A stretch of 64,000 bases of DNA, taken from Haematococcus lacustris (lineage: Eukaryota; Chlorophyta; Chlorophyceae; Chlamydomonadales; Haematococcaceae). The notes under the pieces are model-generated. The model had not been told where the DNA came from and made no database searches. It was given only the letters and a program-made list of their open reading frames with translations. The stretch's first letter is position 1, and each line of letters starts with the position of its first letter. Position numbers and translations under genes: made by a program. Below, piece after piece: positions 20,301-30,014 of this stretch. The DNA lies in contig JASKMD010000021.1 of the NCBI GenBank assembly GCA_030144725.1, positions 1-64,000 on the forward strand, in the 5' to 3' direction.

Positions 20301-23300
20301 TGTACAGTGTGAATGGTACCCCTTCCAGGTAGCATCGCCACTGTTGGCAAGCAGATACCAATGCCAGCAGTTCCTGTTCGCCCGTGGTGTAATTAATCTC
20401 AGCAGGAATTAATTTCCTGGAGTAATACGCCAATGGGTAGCCATCCTGCATCAGGACTGCACCGATGCCCTCAAGGGACGCATCGCAGTGCACTTGAAAC
20501 GGCTTGCTGTGATCAGGAAGCTTGAGCATAGGCACATTAGAAATGGCCTGCTTCAGAGCATTGAACGCATCCAGCTCAGCCTGAGGCCATGCCTTCCAAG
20601 GGAAGGACTCCTTCTTGGGGCCAGTCAGGTTAGTGAGGGGTGCAGCAATAGTGCTAAAATTATGTACAAATTTACGTACATAGTTAGCAGCGCCCAGGAA
20701 AGACTGCAGAGTTTTGAGGCTAGTAGGTACTGGCCATTCAGAGATTGCAGTAACTTTACACGGGTCAACAGAGATGCCATGAGCACTAATAATGTGGCCC
20801 AGGAACTTCAGTGTTCTTTGCATAAATTCACATTTAGATAGCTTAGCATAAAATTTATTTTTACGCAATAAGTCAAACACACGCCTAAGGTGGACTAGGT
20901 GCTCCTCACTGTCCTTGGACATCACCAGGATGTCATCAAGGTACACGAGTGCACAGTCATTGATCACCTCAGCAAATGCTTCATTCATTACACGTTGAAA
21001 CGTGGCAGGAGCATTTGTCAGGCCAAAACACAGTACCTTGAATTGGTAGTGCCCCATGGGAGTCCTGAACGCGGTCTTAGGGACATCCTCAGCCGGGATG
21101 CGGATCTGGTGTAACCAGCCTGCAGGTCGAGGGAGGAGAACACAGTTTTTCCTGCTAGCTGATCAAACAGATCATCAATGCGTGGCAAAGGATACTGGTC
21201 CCTAATGGTAATCTTATTCAGCTGGCGGTAATCAATACACATGCGCAGCTCACCTGATTTCTTCTGGACAAACAGCACAGGTGCAGCATAGGGTGAAGAG
21301 CTAGGCTCTATCAGGCCCTTAGCAAGCAGGTCAGTGATCTGTTTACGCAGTTCATCTTGCTCAGGTTTGGACATCCTATAGCTGGGCCTAGCTGGAGGCT
21401 TGCCATCAGGCTGCAAGGGGATGGAGTGCCCTACTGCACGCTCTGGAGGGAGTCCTGTGATAGGTTGGAATACATCAGAGTATTCATCAAGCAATTCTTG
21501 CAGGTGCTGCCTCTGTACATGGGACACAGCGTCTACTGGTAAGGCAAGGTCTTCCAGAGACACCATAGCTACCATGGCTGAGCCACCCTTACGCAGCCAT
21601 CTGGCTGCTTGCTTTGCTGTCACAAGAGCCTTTGGATTGGCTTTGGACACAGCAGCAAGGACAGCAGCAAGTGGGCGGGGCAGTGAGTGGGTGGATCCAG
21701 GTGGCCTTGTGGCAGCACACTGGCCAGCAGCACTCTGGTCACCTGTGTGTGGGTGCAAGGTTTTATTACCTTGGGGAGTGCGCAGGGTAAGAGTCTTGTC
21801 GACGTAATCGACCAAGGCTCCCTGCACAGTCAACCAGTCAGCACCCAGGAGCACGTCATAAGCATGAACAAGGTCAGGCATGACAGTCAACAGGCACATG
21901 CAGCAGAAGTTGTTGATGCGCAGCTGCACTTTGACATAATGCTCACATATCACAGGCTGGTTGTTGGCAACATCAAACCTGAGTGACATGGGATAAGTAA
22001 ACACTGGGATGTTATGCAGCTGAACAAAGCTAGCACTGATGAGTGATGCATCAGCACCACTATCAGCTAACATGTGACAGGCATGAGTATCAATGGTGCC
22101 AGCAAACTGGAACCTCACCTTGTCGTCTTGACCAGAGACCCCCAAGATGACTTGAGACGGTGCACGGGGACAACACAGGGCAGTCTTACACGAGAGAATA
22201 TGACCCACACAGGGGTCAGCAGCACTGAAACAGGACCCACAGTTCTGAGCTGCTGTCACAGCAGTCTGCTCAGAGAACGCATGGCCATCAACAGTTGGAT
22301 CAGGGAAAGGCTGGCTCATAGCATGCACAGCAACACCATCAACAACCATCAGCTGGGGCTCAGTCCCAGTCAAATCAGTAGCACAGGTGCATAAGACAGG
22401 TTCATCAGCATGTACCACAGCACAGGCGTGGCACTGGCCTGGCTGGGCAACACCTCACTTCCCATTGGCAGACGCAAGCCTGCCTTTCTTGGGCTCAGAG
22501 TCATGCTGCTCAGAAGGACGCTTCCCTGCTGCCTTTGCATCAGCAGGAGGACGAGGGTAGCCAGATAGCGTCCTGGCTTCCAGAGCTGGCATGTCCTTAT
22601 AAGGACACAGAGGCTTAAGGTGCCTGGGATCATAGCAATGATGACAATACTGGCCTGGCTTCATGCTGGACTGCTCAGCAGCCTCCTCAGCCTTCTGCTT
22701 CAGAATGACACGGTAGCCAGCAGCAGGACCAGCAGCCATGCCAGCCCTGAAACCCCTGGAACGGGCTGGGACTTTGGCAGGTGGGTCGCTCTGGGTGCTC
22801 TTAGGAGGACGAGGGTTGCTTGCACGCTCCAGACCCTCAGACAGCTGCTTAGCCTGCACAGCAGCAACATGCCGCTTGGTGCCGACTGCCTCAGCAAGGA
22901 TCTCAGCAGCACGCTGAGCCTGCCTGGCAGAGTCGATAGCCTGAGCCAGAGTGAAGGCAGGAAAAGGAGCAGAATCCCTTAGGACTGCCTTTTTCAGCTC
23001 AGATGTCAGTCCCTTGATAAAAAGGGAGACAAGCAAACTCTCATCCATGCACTGGACACCAGCAGTCAGCAGATTGTTCCTGAAAGCAGTGACATATTCA
23101 TTGAGAAGGAGCTGGGACGACATGCGAATGCTGCCTTCAAGTAGCTGTTTCTGGGCATCAGTCTGATCGTCACGCAAGTCGTCTCCTGTATACTCAAGAA
23201 AGGACAGTCGCAGGTAGGGCCAGGTAGGTGCGGTGCGAGTTTGTGCGAAGTGAGCAGCGCGGATGGATGGCAACCAAGCATCACGAGCAGCCCCGGACAA

Positions 23301-24752
23301 GGATGCAGGAAAAACAGAGGCAATGTCCAGGTTGAAGCGCTGGCAATGTGCTTCTAAGTCGTCACAGAAGGCAGAGGCCCTGCGACGAGACTTGGTGCAA
23401 TTGTCTGTCCACTTGTCAGGGCCAGGCACAGACTTAGCAGCTGGAGCCTGACTGTTGACCTGGGGAAAGAGGTGGTGCAGAGCGCCGCCTCTCCCACCGA
23501 TCGAGTTAAAGGTACCAGGAATACACGTAGGGCGTGTACCTGACCTACTCGGGGACGGAGTGCGCATACTAAACAGCCTGTCCTGGATGGAGGGAGGGGA
23601 CCCAGGAAATAGACCCACCTTTTCAGCCAGCGCAGCTAGTGTGCGATCTGTCAGCTTTTGGCGAGATTCCATCTTGGCCAGCTTGGTTTTGGCTTCCTTC
23701 AGCTGGTCCTGCGTGTCCAGCAGCGACTGGGCCAGCTGGTCTGCGGAGGACAGGTCAATCTCGCCCTCAGAGACGTCGTCAGCCTCTTCTTCCTCATCCT
23801 GCTCCTCCTCTTCGTCTTCTTCATCGCCTGGAGGGACTGGGCCATCGCCCTGCCCATCCCGCGACGGAGTTGCAGCAGGACCACCGTCGGGGAACAAAGC
23901 CGCCCTCAGGGACCTGGCAAACTCGGGATCAGATAGGGCCTGGGCCAATATGGCCTGGGAACCCGCAGGACCGCCGGCTGAGCCAGCGCCTGGTGTGTCG
24001 CCATTTGGCGTAGTGTCAGTCATGGTGCGGCCAGTCACTGAGGTATCGGAATACGGAAACCAATGTAGCGTTCAGAAAGAACGCGCCTTAAATCTTTTCA
24101 GTGTGTGAACGCCATGCAACGCTAACCGCAGTTACAGGTGTCAGACTGCTGCAGCGCAACCAGGCTAAGACATAGAACGGCCTCCGGGGATCGAACCCGA
24201 ATGGTGGGCAGCAGTACAGCCCACCACTTAACCTGCCTGTATCACACTTCAGCAGTGACACTAGCGCCGATCCGCTTAGTGCAGAATCGGAACGCTACAC
24301 TCTTCCTCCTCACTCCCACACTCCCCACCACCTCCAAATCTATGCCATTGTTGCAGTTGTTGCAGTTGCAGTCCACCATGGTTTGTGCCAATGGTTCTCT
24401 GGCTGTGTGTTGTTGTGCAGCCAGTGGTGAAGACAAGGTAGAGTTGCAAGCAGACTTCACCAAGCTACGTGAGGAAGAGAAAGAACTGCAAGCCATGATC
24501 AGAGAGCTGGAGAATCCAGAGGAAGCACGTGTGCTGCCTCCAGCCCCCGCCAGGTTGTCAGCTACCAAGACACACCCCAAGCCAGCAAGTGGTGCAGCAC
24601 CAGCAGCCAATGGTGCAGCAGCAGCAGCCAGTGGTGGAGCAGCAGCAGCCAGTGGTGGAGCAGCAGCAGCCAGTGGTGGAGCAGCAGCAGCCAGTGGTGG
24701 AGCAGCAACAGCCAGGGACGCATTCTTTGTGCCTGGTACACAGTACCCTTAG
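17345..24752 (+). CDS. hypothetical four-exon protein; last intron carries an antisense LTR retrotransposon
   Basis: I do not recognise the family. Exons by splice signals and phase are 17,345-17,425 (ATG at 17,357), 17,518-17,604, 17,695-17,902 and 24,421-24,752 (stop TAG at the end). Junction phases are 0, 0 and 1, and all agree, giving about 231 residues from that ATG. The exon-1 frame is open upstream to its acceptor, so the true start may lie further 5'. Visible features are an acidic-serine patch (SESSSEDEA), a Lys-rich stretch ([14 protein letters not shown]), a helical segment with Arg/Leu repeats in exon 3, a coiled-coil-like [19 protein letters not shown] segment in exon 4, and an Ala/Gly repeat tail (GGAAAAS x4). 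Without the retrotransposon the last intron would be about 140 bp. Localisation and role are unknown. Confidence 0.7.
17926..18161 (-). repeat. 3' LTR of element 1
   Basis: 236 bp, TG..CA ends, matching 24,064-24,299 as far as I can read. On the element's sense strand it contains a tRNA-like module (18,041-18,105). Confidence 0.95.
18041..18105 (-). other. tRNA-like module inside the LTR
   Basis: Read on the - strand it has a box-A-like AGGTTAAGTGG, a GTGGGC..GCCCAC hairpin in the anticodon-arm position, and a perfect box B within a T-arm-like CGGGTTCGATCCCCG. The hairpin loop is nine bases, and I could not close a convincing acceptor stem, so this is not called a tRNA gene. The same module is at 24,179-24,243 in the other LTR. 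Confidence 0.5.
18162..18175 (-). other. polypurine tract of element 1
   Basis: On the element's sense strand AGGAGGGGGAGGAA lies directly against the 3' LTR start TGTAGC. This is the expected plus-strand primer position. Confidence 0.9.
18445..21110 (-). CDS. Pol of element 1, part B: RT (C-terminal part), RNase H, integrase, chromodomain
   Basis: About 880 residues that continue the reverse transcriptase after a one-base frame break at about 21,110. In order: RT with the YLDD catalytic box in VYLDDILV; RNase H (VHCDAS..., TDHKPL); integrase zinc finger (H-H then CDACQRNK); the DDE core ([25 protein letters not shown]); and a C-terminal chromodomain ([10 protein letters not shown]...YLVKWKGY...NTWEP). 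It copies the element RNA and integrates the DNA; chromodomains in this family bind modified histones and steer insertion. The downstream domains are all open, so the only defect in this part is the missing link to the RT N-terminus. I describe the break and do not reconstruct it. Confidence 0.93.
21111..22454 (-). CDS. Pol of element 1, part A: protease and RT N-terminal part
   Basis: This is open in the same frame as gag after the TGA at 22,455-22,457. It contains an aspartic protease with [12 protein letters not shown] and then RT fingers/palm (the [10 protein letters not shown] and LPRIDDLF blocks, SSLDLQAGY). Immediately after GGT TAC (21,116-21,111) the expected RT continuation lies in another frame, consistent with one missing base; the frame shown continues with unrelated residues to a stop at 21,018. 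No separate start codon is needed if translation comes through the gag stop; the first valine-coded start candidate is at 22,418. Confidence 0.9.
22455..24023 (-). CDS. Gag of element 1
   Basis: About 522 residues from the ATG at 24,023. The N-terminal part is Gly/Pro/acidic-rich ([16 protein letters not shown]), then a heptad-like segment ([20 protein letters not shown]), the capsid-like retrotransposon gag region (about residues 190-360), and a CCHC zinc knuckle [14 protein letters not shown] near the C-terminus, followed by a Lys-rich tail. It forms the particle and binds the RNA genome. It ends ..AAG TGA GGT.., with pol continuing in the same frame. Heptad and domain limits are estimated by eye. 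Confidence 0.92.
   Translation of the reverse strand: MTDTTPNGDTPGAGSAGGPAGSQAILAQALSDPEFARSLRAALFPDGGPAATPSRDGQGDGPVPPGDEEDEEEEQDEEEEADDVSEGEIDLSSADQLAQSLLDTQDQLKEAKTKLAKMESRQKLTDRTLAALAEKVGLFPGSPPSIQDRLFSMRTPSPSRSGTRPTCIPGTFNSIGGRGGALHHLFPQVNSQAPAAKSVPGPDKWTDNCTKSRRRASAFCDDLEAHCQRFNLDIASVFPASLSGAARDAWLPSIRAAHFAQTRTAPTWPYLRLSFLEYTGDDLRDDQTDAQKQLLEGSIRMSSQLLLNEYVTAFRNNLLTAGVQCMDESLLVSLFIKGLTSELKKAVLRDSAPFPAFTLAQAIDSARQAQRAAEILAEAVGTKRHVAAVQAKQLSEGLERASNPRPPKSTQSDPPAKVPARSRGFRAGMAAGPAAGYRVILKQKAEEAAEQSSMKPGQYCHHCYDPRHLKPLCPYKDMPALEARTLSGYPRPPADAKAAGKRPSEQHDSEPKKGRLASANGK
24045..24062 (-). other. candidate primer-binding site of element 1
   Basis: On the sense strand TGGTTTCCGTATTCCGAT begins one base after the 5' LTR. 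The TGG start fits a tRNA 3' CCA end. The first nine bases (TGGTTTCCG) are shared with element 2. The primer tRNA is not identified. Confidence 0.6.
24064..24299 (-). repeat. 5' LTR of element 1
   Basis: 236 bp, an apparently identical copy of 17,926-18,161. It should contain the element promoter. Confidence 0.95.
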
Positions 24753-24775
24753 TGTTACTGTGACAGTACCCTCAG

Positions 24776-24855
24776 TGTTACAGTACGTTGGTCATGTGAT
24801 GGTGTTGTAACTGATCAGGTGATGGTGTTGTAACTGATCAGGTGATGCTGCTCTA
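24776..24855 (+). repeat. GATCAGGTGATG short tandem repeat
   Basis: GTGATGGTGTTGTAACTGAT followed by CAG is repeated, and the tract runs up to the TIR at 24,856. The last 17 bases (CAGGTGATGCTGCTCTA) recur with two mismatches directly after the right TIR at 33,875-33,891. Confidence 0.75.
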
Positions 24856-25194
24856 ATTACACTCCGGGAAATTAAGGCCTGGCTGGCTTGGAAAACCTGA
24901 GAGTTGAGTTCTGAAACTTGGTATGTAGGCTGCTGTGACCTAGGGGAGTACAAGACTCTCGCGGGCCAAAGTGTAATTCTCAGTCGTTGGGGAGTTGCTG
25001 GACCAGGTGTAGGGCTGTGACCCTGATTTTGGCTAAGGGAGTTGGCACCGAGTGACCAAAGTGACTTTTCATGAAATGTGAGTATGAGCGGTTGTAGAGG
25101 GTGGTTACAGCTGCCCAAGCTAGTAGGTGGCATGCAAAACGTCCAAGCCAGTGATAAGTTATGGCCCACTTTAGGTGACCCTGCGGAGGGTTGA

Positions 25195-25421
25195 TGTAAC
25201 AGAGTGCATGGCTCGGGAGAGGCCTAACATCTGTTTACACGAAGTGTGACGGTGAAAGATCACCGCGGGCCGTAGAACTAACGAGGACTTGGTGCAAGGG
25301 CAACAAGAGACTATCCCCAATCGGAAGCTACGGACGTTGAGTCGCGAGGAAGGAGCGACCCAATCACCACTTCACTATTTCCGCGGGCAAGTAGGCCCAT
25401 TGGCATTGCCACTTTGTGACA
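25195..25421 (+). repeat. 5' LTR of element 2
   Basis: 227 bp starting TGTAACAGAG and ending TTTGTGACA; apparently identical to 32,742-32,968. Confidence 0.95.
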
Positions 25422-25423
25422 TT

Positions 25424-25441
25424 TGGTTTCCGACCACGTTG
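25424..25441 (+). other. candidate primer-binding site of element 2
   Basis: TGGTTTCCGACCACGTTG lies two bases after the 5' LTR. It shares TGGTTTCCG with element 1 and then diverges, so only about nine bases may pair with a common primer ending CGGAAACCA. Confidence 0.55.
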
Positions 25442-25679
25442 AGGGGCTTCGGCTCCCCTTCGTCGGCCGTGGCACTTGTCCCGCGTTGGTTTTTTCTTTT
25501 CTTTTCCTCTTTGGCGGGGCTTACAAGCACCTTAGCCTATATCGCACCAAGCCAAAGGGCGTGCTCGGTTAACCCGCAAAAGGGCACCACCCGCATTCCC
25601 GCACTTAGGGCAATCCCGTAGGGATCCCGTTGAGGCTCTCCATACGGCCCATAATTGTTTGCTTTGCGTTCCTTCATAG

Positions 25680-28289
25680 ATGCCCGGATCAAAGAAGCTC
25701 GGCAATGGCTTGGCCGGAAAAAGCCAAGCTTCTAAGGCGCAAAGCGACTCATCTGAGTCTCGTCCACGCCCAGAGTGCCCTGGGGTGGAGCAAGCCGCAA
25801 TGGCCATGGAAGCTCTGCAAACCACAGACCCCAAGGTCAGAGTTTGCTTGCAACAGCTGCAAGAGCTTGTACATGTTGTGGTGCCAACAACCAAGCAACG
25901 CAAACAAGTGTTGTGCACCGTGCTAGTAGGCACACCAGCAACTAGACTAAAGTTGTCTCAGTCTCTCAAGCATGAAGCTCTAACGAATTGGCTGATGCTA
26001 AAGACTGCTTGCGCATGTGCCCTGTCCACCTGGTTTCAGAAGCTGGAGGTGGGGGCTCAAGACAACACCGTCTCAAGCCTCACCCAGTCACCAGCAGTCG
26101 GTGGTTCAACCACTTGCATGGGACCCATTGGTGGAACAGCAAGCGGTGCTATTACAGCACGCCTGCCCCCTTTGGTGTCACCTCACCATCACTCCCGCCC
26201 AGCAGCACTTGCTGGAGCCGTGGCAGCCCCAGAACCAACAGTGGGTCAGCTGCAGATGGAGATGGTGAGCCTGCAGGCCAAGCTGCAGACCGAGCAGGTT
26301 GCAGGCATAAAGCTGCGTGCTCGTGTGGCTCAGCTGGAGCCACTTGAGCACACCCGACTAATGAGGGAGCGTTTCACCAGCGCAACAGCGCAGCTGCAAA
26401 CTGCGTCTGATGACCTGGTGCGGGTCACAGCCCGGCTTCAGGAGTTACTCTCCCTCCCTTTCCTCACTGCTGAACAGGCTGAGGAGCAGGCGAAAGCCAG
26501 CGCAATGCACACTTCCCTGCGCCAAGACATCGCCCGGCTCACAGCCGAGGTGAACAGTTGCGCAACAGCAGCAACTGCGACTGGAGCTGCCGAGCTTGAT
26601 GCCGCAGCGAACGAGCTGGCAGCAGCACAGCGCCAGACTCAACTCGAGCGCACCCTGCGCGAGAGAGCTCAAGAAGAGCTGCGCACGGGCAATGCGCACA
26701 GCCAAGCGCGTTTCCGTGAGCTGGAGGGGCAAATCGAGTCCTTGAAGCACAACTACAACGTGGTGCAGGGCGACAAAGCCGCGCTGCAGGACAAGCTCAA
26801 CACTTTTGAGAGCCGCCTGCGGAATGCCAGGAACATCATGAGCAAGTTCCCTGGTGGTGTGGAAGCACTGCTCAACAAGCACCTCCACGAGCTAAATGCC
26901 ACTGAGCAAGCCCGAGCGCAAAAGGCAAGCCTGCACCCCAGCTTCAATGAGAACGTGCTCTTCTCCTTCATGGCCACATTGGAGGCGGCAGGTGCTAATC
27001 CTTCTCTGCCATCGGCAGCGGGAGCGCCTGGCCCGTCAAACGTTGTCCCGCCGCTGCCCCCACCCATTACCGAGGATGAGGAGCTTTGGCAAGAGGACGC
27101 CTTCACTGCCGACGAGCTGGAGGCGGGTCCTGGCCTGTACATGGGCCCGAAGGAGCACGAGGCTGTGCAAGCCTGGTTTGCGACCGGCCCTGCCAACCGG
27201 CTAAAGCATTACCTTGAGTACGCCGCCAACATGAAGCTAGGCGACCTGGCCAACCACCCCAACTGGGGCCCCTCTGCCTGTAGACTCCACTTCCATGAGT
27301 GGGCGCAGTGCGTCAAACCGCTATTTGCGGAGAAGGTCAGTACCAAGGATGTGGTAGAGCAAACCCCTTCACTTCCCGCTGTCCCACCACAAACACAGGA
27401 CACACGTCCTTTGTCCATCAAACCCAAACACCCGCCACCCTTTTCTGGGGCGGACAAACAAATTTGGGAGGACTTCAAATTTCAGTTTGAGTCTTACCTG
27501 GACACTTGCCGTGTGCCTAAGCAAGATTGGCCTGACCATGTCTTGAACATGCTTGAGGGCAAAGCACTCCAAGCATGGCTTGCAGTTGCTCAACCCATGC
27601 GAGCATTGGGCACCAAACCAACCTGGGAAAATTTGGCCGACACCATGGCAAAGAGCTTTGTCCATATCAACATACCAGTTGAGGCTCGAAAGGCACTCTA
27701 CTCAATCAGGCAGCAAACCCGCACCTCTGAGTACTTGCGGCACTTCAGATTATTGCTGGCAAGGGTCACAGAACCTAAACCTGCTGATGCTGACCTGTTG
27801 AACTTCTACTACACTGGTCTGAAGCAGACATTGCGTGACCAATGCAAGTTGAACCCTAAGACCGGCAGGTTCTGGGACAACTTTGAGGAGTTGGCTGACT
27901 TCACCTTGCAAATTGATTTGCACTCCCGGTCAAGTGCAGATGAGCCGCAACGACCTGTGCACTTGAAGTCTGCGCACACGGCACAATCCTCTAAACTTTC
28001 CTACAAACGAAAGAGCAACCCATCCCCCCACCGCCACATCAACGATTCTGATGCCAACACTGGTTCACAGGATCGCAAGCGCCCTGCAAGCGCACCTCCC
28101 AGTGAGGACGGTGGCTGTGGTGCCCGTGGCGGCGGCCGCGGCGGCCACACCGGAGGCCGAAGCCGTGCCCGTGGACGTGGAGACTATTCCCGTGAGCACC
28201 ACCACAACGACCCGAACAACAACCGTGGAGGCCGTGGTGGCCGCGATGGCCGCGGCGAGGGACGGGGCGGTCATGATAACCGCACCTGA
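25680..28289 (+). CDS. Gag of element 2 (coiled-coil, RGG-tailed)
   Basis: 869 residues from ATG 25,680. Residues about 180-400 are rich in Gln/Ala/Leu/Glu heptads and look like a long coiled coil. Residues about 570-760 form the retrotransposon gag region (PPPFSGADKQIWEDFKFQFE start, LEGKALQAWL, FYYTGLKQTLRDQ). The last ~60 residues are Arg/Gly-rich (GGRGGHTGG, RGRGDYS), an RGG-type RNA-binding tail in place of a CCHC zinc knuckle, which I do not find. The frame ends CGC ACC TGA CAA, with pol following in frame. The coiled-coil limits are judged by eye. Confidence 0.9.
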   Translation: MPGSKKLGNGLAGKSQASKAQSDSSESRPRPECPGVEQAAMAMEALQTTDPKVRVCLQQLQELVHVVVPTTKQRKQVLCTVLVGTPATRLKLSQSLKHEALTNWLMLKTACACALSTWFQKLEVGAQDNTVSSLTQSPAVGGSTTCMGPIGGTASGAITARLPPLVSPHHHSRPAALAGAVAAPEPTVGQLQMEMVSLQAKLQTEQVAGIKLRARVAQLEPLEHTRLMRERFTSATAQLQTASDDLVRVTARLQELLSLPFLTAEQAEEQAKASAMHTSLRQDIARLTAEVNSCATAATATGAAELDAAANELAAAQRQTQLERTLRERAQEELRTGNAHSQARFRELEGQIESLKHNYNVVQGDKAALQDKLNTFESRLRNARNIMSKFPGGVEALLNKHLHELNATEQARAQKASLHPSFNENVLFSFMATLEAAGANPSLPSAAGAPGPSNVVPPLPPPITEDEELWQEDAFTADELEAGPGLYMGPKEHEAVQAWFATGPANRLKHYLEYAANMKLGDLANHPNWGPSACRLHFHEWAQCVKPLFAEKVSTKDVVEQTPSLPAVPPQTQDTRPLSIKPKHPPPFSGADKQIWEDFKFQFESYLDTCRVPKQDWPDHVLNMLEGKALQAWLAVAQPMRALGTKPTWENLADTMAKSFVHINIPVEARKALYSIRQQTRTSEYLRHFRLLLARVTEPKPADADLLNFYYTGLKQTLRDQCKLNPKTGRFWDNFEELADFTLQIDLHSRSSADEPQRPVHLKSAHTAQSSKLSYKRKSNPSPHRHINDSDANTGSQDRKRPASAPPSEDGGCGARGGGRGGHTGGRSRARGRGDYSREHHHNDPNNNRGGRGGRDGRGEGRGGHDNRT

Positions 28290-29537
28290 CAATCCGGGTC
28301 AGCAAGACATCTGACCGACAAGGTGAGAGCTCCCGTGCATGCAAATCTTGTCAACTTGATTGTTGCCAAAGTGGGTAAACCCTTTGATCTGTTGCATGAT
28401 GCTCAGACGGATGCTCAAACAATCACCTCACAAGCACAGTCCATGTCTGGTCTTGTGCCTGGCAAGCACTTATGGATAGACTGTGCAACTGAACACCTCA
28501 CTGAGTGCTTGCAACACTATAAACATAGCAAAGAGGTGTTGCCGACCACTACATCTGCTTGTGTGCTGCTACCCAGGATCAAGCGTGGCCATACCTGGCG
28601 TGAGTGGAAGCAGCTTACTGAAGGCTGGCACTTGATACACACTTTTCCTCAAGGCAGCTTAATGCGGACCAACGGTGAAACTCCGTCCTGCGCTGTTCAA
28701 GTGTTTAGTGATGCGCCTGTCAGTGTTTCCATGTTGTGTGTGACAACAGTTAACAAAACTGCAAGTGCCCCACTGATGACATTTGGTGCCACTGTCAAGT
28801 GTAATCCTGTGACTGTGCTCATGGATTCGGGCGCGACCCATTGCTTCATAAGCAAGGATGTTGTTGCCAGGCTACAGCTGAGAACCATTGGTTGTTCTCG
28901 CCCCGTCGTATTAGCCAATGGCAGTCAGGGTGAGACCCAAGGACGGTGCAACATTAAAGTCAAAATGCATGGCCTTGTTAAAGCCTGTTCATGTTTTGTA
29001 ATCGACATGGCTTCTCAACAAGATATCATACTTGGTCAAGATTTCATGCTTGCCAACAAAGTGGTGTTGGACTACAAGCAACAAGTTTGTGCAATCGAAG
29101 GGCCGTACAATCGGCGTTGCACACTAACTCCCAAACCACTAGCAGACCAAGCTAATTCCCTTGGCATCTCTTGCATAAGCATGAGTAAAGCCAAACGCGA
29201 TGTAAGCAAGGGACAACACGCGGTCATGGTCTATGTGACTTCAGCCATCGTCGAGACAATTGACGAGCGCTTAAACGACCTAAAGGTCAGCGCGCCTGTA
29301 AAAAGGTTGATCAACGAATATCACACAATATTCTCGGAGGAGTTGCGGGGACTCCCACCAACGCGCAAAGTCGCGCATACCATTCCCCTTGAGCCAGGAG
29401 CGAAGCCGCCATTCCGACCTATGTATCGGATGTCTCCAGCGGAACTGCAAGAGGTCGAAAGACAAATCAAAGAGCTCTTAGCTCATGATCTTATCGAACC
29501 TAGCTCCTCACCTTTTGGTGCACCTGTTTTGTTTGTG
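28290..29537 (+). pseudogene. Pol of element 2, part A: protease and RT start (broken end)
   Basis: Open in the gag frame directly after the TGA at 28,287-28,289. An aspartic protease carries VLMDSGATHCFISKD (about 28,820). The RT N-terminal segment then follows ([34 protein letters not shown]). At 29,535-29,548 the frame hits a stop where the conserved linker before the CIDYR motif should be. GTGCAT is duplicated there and the linker is missing, which suggests a small deletion between short repeats. The next RT block is in a different frame. Confidence 0.88.
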
Positions 29538-29538
29538 C

Positions 29539-30014
29539 ATGTGCATTGACTACCGGGCATTGAACAAGGTCACTGTGAAAAACAAATACCCTTTGCCACG
29601 GATAGATCAACTGCTCGACCGTCTGCATGGTGCTACAGTATTTAGCAGCCTTGATCTGCAGTCTGGCTATCATCAAATCCGCATCCAACCAGAGGATGTA
29701 CCCAAATCGGCTTTTCGCACACCTTATGGACATTACCAGTTCAAAGTGCTGAGCTTCGGCCTCACCAATGCTCCCGCCGCGTTCCAGGCGGTCATGAATG
29801 ATATATTCCGGGATTACCTCAATGACTTTGTCGTGGTATACCTCGACGATATCCTTGTGTTCAGCAAAAACAAAGCTGAGCATTTGAAGCATTTGGAAAT
29901 TGTGTTCCGCATCCTTAAGGAGCATGAACTATATGCCAAGCTGAAAAAGTGCGAATTTGAGGAGTCTGAGCTCAAGTTCCTCGGACATCTAGTCGGTGTC
30001 AGTGACTTTGTCCT
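29539..30014 (+). pseudogene. Pol of element 2, part B: RT palm
   Basis: Starts at [11 protein letters not shown], runs through [22 protein letters not shown] and the catalytic [13 protein letters not shown], and ends near the LKFLGHLVG block. This stretch is in the +1 frame relative to gag. A second shift at about 30,005-30,015 restores the gag frame. Both flanks are recognisably RT, so the gene is disrupted by two local changes and not truncated. Confidence 0.88.

Larger units (their letters stand above)
17926..24299 (-). mobile_element. complete Ty3/gypsy chromovirus, LTR element 1
   Basis: The 6,374-bp element runs on the - strand. It is bounded by 236-bp LTRs that appear identical, each beginning TGTAGCGTTC and ending GAACGCTACA (a 10-bp inverted repeat). 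The five bases CTCTT lie immediately outside both LTRs (17,921-17,925 and 24,300-24,304), the target-site duplication. The order is 5' LTR, primer site, gag, TGA, protease-RT-RNase H-integrase-chromodomain, polypurine tract, 3' LTR. RT before integrase plus a C-terminal chromodomain places it among Ty3/gypsy chromoviruses. Apparently identical LTRs imply recent insertion. It lies antisense in an intron of the gene at 17,345-24,752. Confidence 0.97.
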
